Source: Harmothoe impar (lineage: Eukaryota; Annelida; Polychaeta; Phyllodocida; Polynoidae). From it: DNA of 64,000 nt. This document shows, piece after piece, positions 58,801 to 64,000 of this stretch; the stretch's first letter is position 1, and each line of letters opens with the position of its first letter. Position numbers and translations under genes: made by a program. The stretch is taken from contig OX381704.1 of NCBI GenBank assembly GCA_947462335.1, positions 21,158,442-21,222,441 of the forward strand. The letters are read 5' to 3'. The notes below the pieces were generated by a model. That model made no database searches. It was not told where the DNA came from and was given only the letters and a program-made list of their open reading frames with translations.

Positions 58801-60551
58801 CAGGGACCTGATACTACATGCATGCCGAATGGGCAGATTAAAAACCATGAAAAGCCTCAGGATGAAAAGGTTTTAAATAAGAAAGCATCCCCACCAAATA
58901 CCTTAGATGCCAGTGCAGTAGAGGAGCAAGCATTGACAAATGCAGTAAATCCAACAGAAGAAGGACAACTTGATGTTGTACTAATAGATGGCAAATTCTC
59001 AAGAAAGGAAGAGCTTCACATAAAACCAGTTCATAAGAATGGTGAGGCCTCTTATCAAGAGAAGCTGCACACAAGACCTGATAAGAAATGTACCCTGAAA
59101 GACCAGAATCTAAAGGAGAAGCTCTCTGTAGATTTTGGTACAGAATCCTTTGCTGACCTCCAACCTGATAGCAATATTGAGCATCAGCAGAATCTGAATA
59201 CTCATTTTACAAACAAAAACCTTTCAAATGGTAAGGCTACCTTTACCCACCCTACAGCCAATACACCCTCCTCAGAGAAACATTTTAGATATAAGCAACA
59301 GAATGTAAATTGTTGCACTCGGCTGCACACGAAACTCCGTAAAACTGCTAAAGATGGCAAACACAGGCTCCATAGCTGTGGGATGGCAAGCCTGGCTTGC
59401 ATCATTGCCTACATCTGCAGATACTCAGGAATGTCAGTTCTCTACTCGTTTCTACCGATGAAGGTGGTGTCGGTGGGACTGTCGCCTGACACAGCAGCCT
59501 ACCTGATGTGTGTTCCGTTCTCAGTATGGGAGAGCTGGCGGGCAGGATCGGGGTGACGGTGACTGCCTGGCTTCACAACCGGCTGCCGTTAATATATTTT
59601 GTTGTGGCTGCTGTGTTGGCAGGTATTCTGGAGGTGGTGATGGGCTTTACTCAGTCGCTGGTATCGATGGTGGTTATAGTGTCTATACTAGGACTCAATG
59701 CAGGTAGGTTATCACGCATTACTGGAGCAACTCGTATGCATGTAACTAAAAATTAAGTAATACATGATCCTCTTATACTATATAGGGCTATACTTTAGAT
59801 AATTGGAAGCATTGTGCAAGGAGATTTACTATCACAACGCTGGTTATGTATCTCTATTGGTATACCGTATTCGACATAATAAGCGCCCGCCCCCTAATAA
59901 GTACCCCCCCCCCTTTTTTGGGGGGAATTTTTAGACTAGGCTCAAATTTCACAATTTTGGAGACAATTAAACTCTTAAGTACTTAAACGCCATAAAATAA
60001 TTTTATAAGCATGCTTATTACGTCGAATATGGTACATTATATTGCCATAATTACCCTTCCCTGGCACTATCTCCAATGGTTTTAGTTTTTATAACCTTGA
60101 ATTAAATATGTGTGTACACCTGAATAAACAACACTCACTATTTCAGGAGTTTTAAGCTGCATAGCTTCCACTGTAGTTCGCGATACAGTTGGCATCACTA
60201 ACCTACCTTGGGTGCTGGGACTAGTATACGGAGCAGCTGGTATTGGCAATCTCACCTCTATCCAACTCTTAGGTAAAACACATACTTATAAGAGAATTGT
60301 AGCAGTAAACTTATATATTATTTAGTATATGGTAGCTGGAATTGTCATGAAATCTAAAACCCTTTCTCCTTTAAACTTGTATTATCTCGTTTGTAATGTG
60401 TGCTTTCTTATATATTTCTACTGCAGCCTGGATTTGGCAGGAGACGGACAGTATTTCTATACTATTCCTCATAGCTGGAGCTTCTTTAGTTTGTGCCGGT
60501 TTGTCATTCATCGTTTACCATGGCTGTCGGAGAGTACACAAAGCCCACTAA
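52886..60551 (+). CDS. SLC16-like MFS (monocarboxylate transporter family) gene with frame breaks
   Basis: Six or more exons: about 52874-53086 (ATG at 52886), 53797-53940, 55379-55514, about 58613-59703, 60147-60272, 60427-60551 (TAA). TM1 reads AVVVVAATTMINVIYGGSYY. It is followed by SFGQSKAQTVSLMNGVMYVT, GLLSGPLTMQYGPRPVAAAG, KRRALAAGISFTGTGLGNLM, ESTFGWRGTLMIISGLQLN, a hydrophilic loop of about 230 residues, then the second half ending YHGCRRVHKAH. The order and motifs fit SLC16; the substrate cannot be assigned. One base appears missing near 53005-53020 and near 59523-59530, where the family reading changes frame, and the splice phase into exon 4 does not fit the AG at 58611-58612. It is either a decaying gene or sequence error. 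The N-terminal start is uncertain. AATAAA lies at 60991-60996. Confidence 0.7.
55668..58171. mobile_element. 2.5-kb TA-flanked element with ACACACTT subrepeats, in an MFS intron
   Basis: The 20-bp ends CACTCTAAGAACAGTGTGTT and AACACACTGTTTTTAGAGTG differ at one position and are bordered by TA (55666-55667, 58172-58173). About 130 bp inside each end is rich in inverted AACACACTTTT / AAAGTGTGTT subrepeats. The interior contains tRNA-like heads (about 55896, about 56606, and minus strand about 57905-57975) and a C-run. No transposase frame is seen. Confidence 0.8.
56601..56830 (+). mobile_element. tRNA-derived SINE copy
   Basis: The head has A-box-like GGTGGCCTAGTGAGC and B-box GGGTTCGATCCCC (56652-56664). 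The body includes CCTGACAGGAGTCGCG and GTCGGTAGACAGCACAG. The tail near CTAAGCCTATGGGGGGAGAG recurs inverted at about 57296-57345. There is no paired acceptor stem, so it is not a tRNA gene. Confidence 0.65.
59865..60032. mobile_element. TA-flanked MITE, CCGTATTCGACATAATAAGC ends
   Basis: The right end is GCTTATTACGTCGAATATGG, inverted to the left end. TA borders both sides. The interior includes a C-run/G-run and GACAATTAAACTCTTAAGTA. Same family as 35692-35845. It lies in an intron of the MFS gene. Confidence 0.8.
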
Positions 60552-61500
60552 TCCTTGCTGAATCATGGATAGAGATATGACAGACAAATATATATATAGC
60601 TTGCCCTCGTGTAAGAAGCTATGGAATAGAGTAGTTTACATATTATCATGACACAATAGAGTGGGTATCCCCTTTTGTATTTTGTTTGTTGTGTGTCTTC
60701 ATTGTGAATGGTGCCATCCTCTTGATATTTGTTCTTAATTTCTAGGTGTTATGATATAGCCTAAATGTACTATTTCTATATTTATTATGTTTAAATAGGT
60801 CGGATAGAGCAATACATCTATTCTCATATACAGATGGGTAAAGACCAAGTAGGCTGTTCGTAAGGACTGTCTAAGGAGCAAAGCCTTTACAGATTTACTT
60901 TATGTGGTGGTATATATTACATGTACACCCTACAATGGGCACCACCCCTTGCCTCAATAGTGTAGTTTGTGTTATGACCGCCTTACAAGTAATAAAACAG
61001 ATACAGTAACACAGTATTGACAGTGTTTGTAAAATATTATTCATTAAATGGTTTACAAGCATGTAGTCTCTGAATACCAACCATATCCATTGTAATGAGT
61101 TTAGACAATGTTATATGATGACCCCAATCGATCTGGGTCAATTTCTAGAAGCATATTTTATATCCCACCACCATCCATAGCCTTGGCCAAGGTGAATCAT
61201 ATACATTGATGGCAAACCAATATTAGCAATAATATATTTACTCAGTATAATTGAAACAACCGCTATCGTCAAACACGTAGAAATAATAAACCACATGTCA
61301 ACTTAGTTGTGAAAAGGAGAAAACCATGATTTGATGTTCTTTATTACAATGGAATCAAAATCAGGTACACAATCATGTCATCTGGCATAGCCCTACCTCC
61401 TATAAAGAAGAAAACCTGTACAGCTTATCAAAGGTTTGGTGTCCAAGACTTGGCAAAATGAGAAAAAACGTGGCAATTGCCAGGATTCTTCGACTAGTCT
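60552..61500 (+). other. MFS gene 3' flank, no gene
   Basis: A canonical AATAAA at 60991-60996 would give a 3' UTR of about 450 nt. The remainder is AT-rich with no recognised feature. Confidence 0.45.
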
Positions 61501-61758
61501 GGCTGTGTCTCATGGGATCAGGCCAATGTGAACGTCTTTGACCGGGTGCAATCTTTGACTGACTTGATAGAAAGCAGAATATTTAGGGCAGGTAGATATT
61601 TAGTTCAAATAAAATTACTATTACTATATAACATCCATTAACTTTTTCAGCCCATTTATATCTTTATCTGCCCTAGATAAAGAGTTTTCTATCAAGCCGG
61701 TCAAAGATTGCACTTGGTCAAAGACTTTCACATTGGCCTGATCTTGTGAGACACAGCC
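61501..61758. mobile_element. 258-bp foldback element, GTCTTTGACCGG family
   Basis: Inverted arms of about 80-100 bp: GGCTGTGTCTCATGGGATCA and GTGAACGTCTTTGACCGG at the left, with CCGGTCAAAGATTGC and TGTGAGACACAGCC at the right. The arms hold one or two diverged GTCTTTGACC units, linking it to 38411-38960. Confidence 0.75.
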
Positions 61759-61808
61759 TCATATCAGTATCGCAAACCAGCATTGAGCTATTTGGTTTGT
61801 ATTACAGC

Positions 61809-63138
61809 TTAATACCTTTCAAGACGAACTTGGGCACCGAGACGTTTTCTTGGGAGTGCATTTTCCAAAAGCCTCCAGAACTTCACATCCTCACAATCTA
61901 AATATGTGTGTGTCTGGAAGTAATGAACCTCAGCAACATCAAGCTTACCCATATCTAAACCTGTGTCTTTGATGGTGATCAGACGTCTTGTGTTGTTCCG
62001 AATATCCAAGTCATAGGCTGAATGGAACTCAAACATACGGTATCCACTCTGTTTGAACTTATTGGAGAAGAACACCAAGGTTCTTTTGCTTTTCTCAAAA
62101 GCCTCACTCATATTAACATGGATGGGTTTTCCAGGATGAAAGTGCTCACAATGGTAGAGATGTTAACGATTGTTATCAAGGTTGAGAACTTTCACGTTTT
62201 GGAATATGCTGGTAGAATTGATGTTGATAGCATTAATAGAATTATTACTCAACCAAATTTCAGTGGTTCGGTCCAAATATTGCCTCAAGGTAACTTCCTG
62301 TAGATTTTGATGACGAATGTCCAGTCGATATTCATAGTCTGGCTTGGGGAGATCTGGCACAAATTCTGGAATATCTGTCTGATTATAATTTCGACAAGTG
62401 ACATTCACAGTCTGAGAGTATTGGACTTGGGTACACGTACAACCTATTGGACAATTTGCAGTGATGTCACACATAAAGTTCCAAAGAGCAATCTTGTAGG
62501 GATTCTGTCTCCTCAGAAACAGTGGTTCTTGACATATAAGGTTATCATACTGCTCAGTTCTCAATGACTGAATAAATCTGTAAACCTCATAGTCAATACA
62601 GTCACATATCAGCGGGTTATTGCCAAGGTCAAAAAAATGAATTCTTCAACAAGGCATTCAGATCTTCAGTGGTATTGACAATGACATTCCAGCCATCAAA
62701 TACATCCATGAAATGTTTGATCTGGTTCTCCTGCATTCTGAAAACACTTCCATATTTACATGCTTGAAAGGATCTTTCAACAGAATTATTGAATTTTGAC
62801 AGGTTATTGAAACGGACATCAAGTTCTATACTTCGGTCTTGAGACAACAGTATGGGCCAAGAGTCCAGAGCAGATATCATGTTACCTTGTAGCTCTATGA
62901 GTACACCTTGTTGGAAACATTTGTCTAGTGGTGATTGACTAATATTGATAGTATGTATTCTGTTCTCTGTGAAACCAATATTTCTGAGTGTGCCCTTGGA
63001 TTGCTTTGTGCAGAAACTGCTAAAATATAGAACTTCTATTTTATTATAGTGAAGATATATTTCCTCCAAATTAACACCAGTAAATAAATCAAACCTTTTA
63101 GGAAGATCTGAAATGTTATTGTAGGTTAGCCAGATGTA
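61809..63138 (-). pseudogene. Toll-like receptor pseudogene (LRR - LRRCT/LRRNT - LRR - truncated TIR)
   Basis: From 63138 downward the frame encodes leucine-rich repeats (LTYNNISDLPKRF, LEEIYLHYNKIEVLYF). It then runs into a 7-T tract at about 62632 where one extra base breaks the frame. Past the break, DLGNNPLICDCIDYEVYRF and CQEPLFLR form an LRRCT, and CPIGCTC then VNVTC form an LRRNT. This is the double cysteine cluster of P-type (Toll-like) TLRs. More LRR sequence ends LNLDNNR, then an in-frame TAA (62163-62165), and directly HLYHCEHFHPGKPI, the box-2 region of a TIR domain, continuing to FWRLLENALP. The expected remaining LRRs, second LRRCT, membrane segment and TIR box 1 are absent, so an internal deletion is likely. 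Only the 3' half of the gene is visible. Confidence 0.85.
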
Positions 63139-63237
63139 TACTCCGCCTGGGTGTTTGGTCTATTGTTCTTACTGTAGGTTATATGGCATATTCTCCTCTC
63201 TCAGACCACCAGCTGACCTGGAACAGCCTGGGTGGAG

Positions 63238-63309
63238 TGACCTAGTTCACATAACCTCCTCAGGAGGTTATGTGTATAACCTCCTCAGGAGGTTATATGA
63301 ACTAGGTCA
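63238..63309. repeat. 35-bp-arm hairpin made of nested palindromes
   Basis: TGACCTAGTTCA...TGAACTAGGTCA encloses two copies of the self-complementary ATAACCTCCTCAGGAGGTTA (T). The arms mismatch at about two positions. A further partial copy follows at 63319-63331. Confidence 0.8.
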
Positions 63310-63354
63310 AGTCTGACAGGAGGTTATGAGAAGCGTTTCTCATTTAAAACCATG

Positions 63355-63905
63355 CTTGTATTGGGATTTGAACCGAGGAGCACAAACCCTCCAGCCTGCA
63401 GTCCTCTGTTCTAACAGGTAAGCCATTGGGGCAGACCTATGTAAAGGACATGACATGAACTACTGGTTTGTTAACTAATGTTTTATCCATGAAGAAATCA
63501 AATCTAAAAATGTTAACAGCCTTTTGGTGAATTGAACTCACCACCTTCTGACCCACAGGCTGAGCTGGTAACCACTACACTACCAAGGCCTGCCTGTCAG
63601 GTGCATGAGAAGACGTCTTATTCATGTTCCAAAAAGCAGGCCAGCACCGAGATTCCTGCATTGTAATATAACATTTTCTTATACTACAATGGATAGAGGA
63701 TGGAGTTAGCAAAACGTTTTGTTAAAAAGGGTAGCTCAGTAAAAGTGTGCCTCTGTCGGGATCGGAACCCACAATGTTCAGCCTACAAGTCGGCAGTGTT
63801 ACCAACTAAGCTAGCAAGCCAGTTAATAGACTGTATAACGTATTATGCCTATGAATGAGATCAGTGTTAAATGTGGACCAGTGTGGGTTCGAACCCCACA
63901 ATATC
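63355..63905 (-). repeat. Cluster of tRNA-like SINE heads
   Basis: Minus-strand tRNA-like segments lie at about 63362-63438 (B-box GGTTCAAATCC), 63527-63597 (A-box TAGTGTAGTGGTTACC, B-box-like GAGTTCAATTC) and 63752-63822 (A-box TAGCTTAGTTGGTAAC, B-box GGGTTCCGATCCC). A plus-strand B-box GGGTTCGAACCCC is at 63887-63899. Acceptor stems do not pair, so functional tRNAs are not called. Each segment derives from a different tRNA-like source. Confidence 0.6.
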
Positions 63906-64000
63906 TCATAGAATGGAATTTCGAAAATCATGTAAATTTCTTATTTAGAGATTGATATATAACATTTTCTTGCTCTACTATGGATGGTGGGTGGAGTATA

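Noticed and set aside
63752..63822. Functional tRNA gene
   Set aside because: A- and B-box-like sequences are present, but the acceptor stem does not pair; the same holds for the other tRNA-like segments, which behave as SINE heads.

Overview
This window looks like animal nuclear DNA, most likely a cephalochordate (amphioxus, Branchiostoma) or another invertebrate deuterostome. The evidence is many short, phase-consistent exons with GT-AG introns, vertebrate-like intron positions, P-type TLR remnants, abundant tRNA-derived SINE pieces, small TA- and TTAA-flanked elements, and minisatellites that overlap splice sites. From memory, minisatellites of that last kind ('mirages') were reported in amphioxus genes. 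The species call is inference, not proof.

Layout. (1) 2-3007 (+): 3' part of a large type I membrane protein built from about 17 tryptophan-rich repeats, followed by a polyadenylation signal at 3680. (2) 3.7-13.7 kb: no gene seen; a 1.2-kb TA-flanked element, a 32-bp minisatellite, and a 130-bp satellite interrupted by a MITE. (3) 13,733-42,399 (-): a complete N-recognin E3 ubiquitin ligase of the UBR1/UBR2 type. I read 37 constitutive exon positions, 5,325 nt in total, which is exactly 1,775 codons including the stop, plus one alternative exon. One 33-codon exon is duplicated in tandem as a probable mutually exclusive pair. Its introns hold two minisatellites that copy a 3' splice site together with the start of the next exon, a 3-kb palindrome, and many MITEs. 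(4) 42,756-46,059 (+): NUDT14 (UDP-sugar pyrophosphatase), five exons and 210 aa, head-to-head with UBR across about 360 bp. (5) 46-52.8 kb: no gene seen; repeats, a 0.7-kb pyrimidine tract, and inverted SINE-like sequences. (6) 52.9-60.55 kb (+): an SLC16-like (monocarboxylate transporter family) MFS gene with at least two 1-nt frame breaks, so either a pseudogene or assembly error. A 2.5-kb TA-flanked element lies in one intron. (7) 61.8-63.14 kb (-): a Toll-like receptor pseudogene. (8) 63.2-64 kb: a hairpin and a cluster of tRNA-like SINE fragments.

The genes are not functionally linked as a pathway. UBR performs N-degron recognition and ubiquitylation, NUDT14 hydrolyses nucleotide sugars, and their shared promoter looks housekeeping-like. 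The most unusual material is structural: splice-site-spanning tandem arrays at two introns of one gene, a mutually exclusive exon pair separated by only 49 nt, and an abundance of foldback (inverted-repeat) DNA at scales from 70 bp to 3 kb. All exon boundaries were read by eye from GT/AG sites and family similarity; none has been checked with transcripts.
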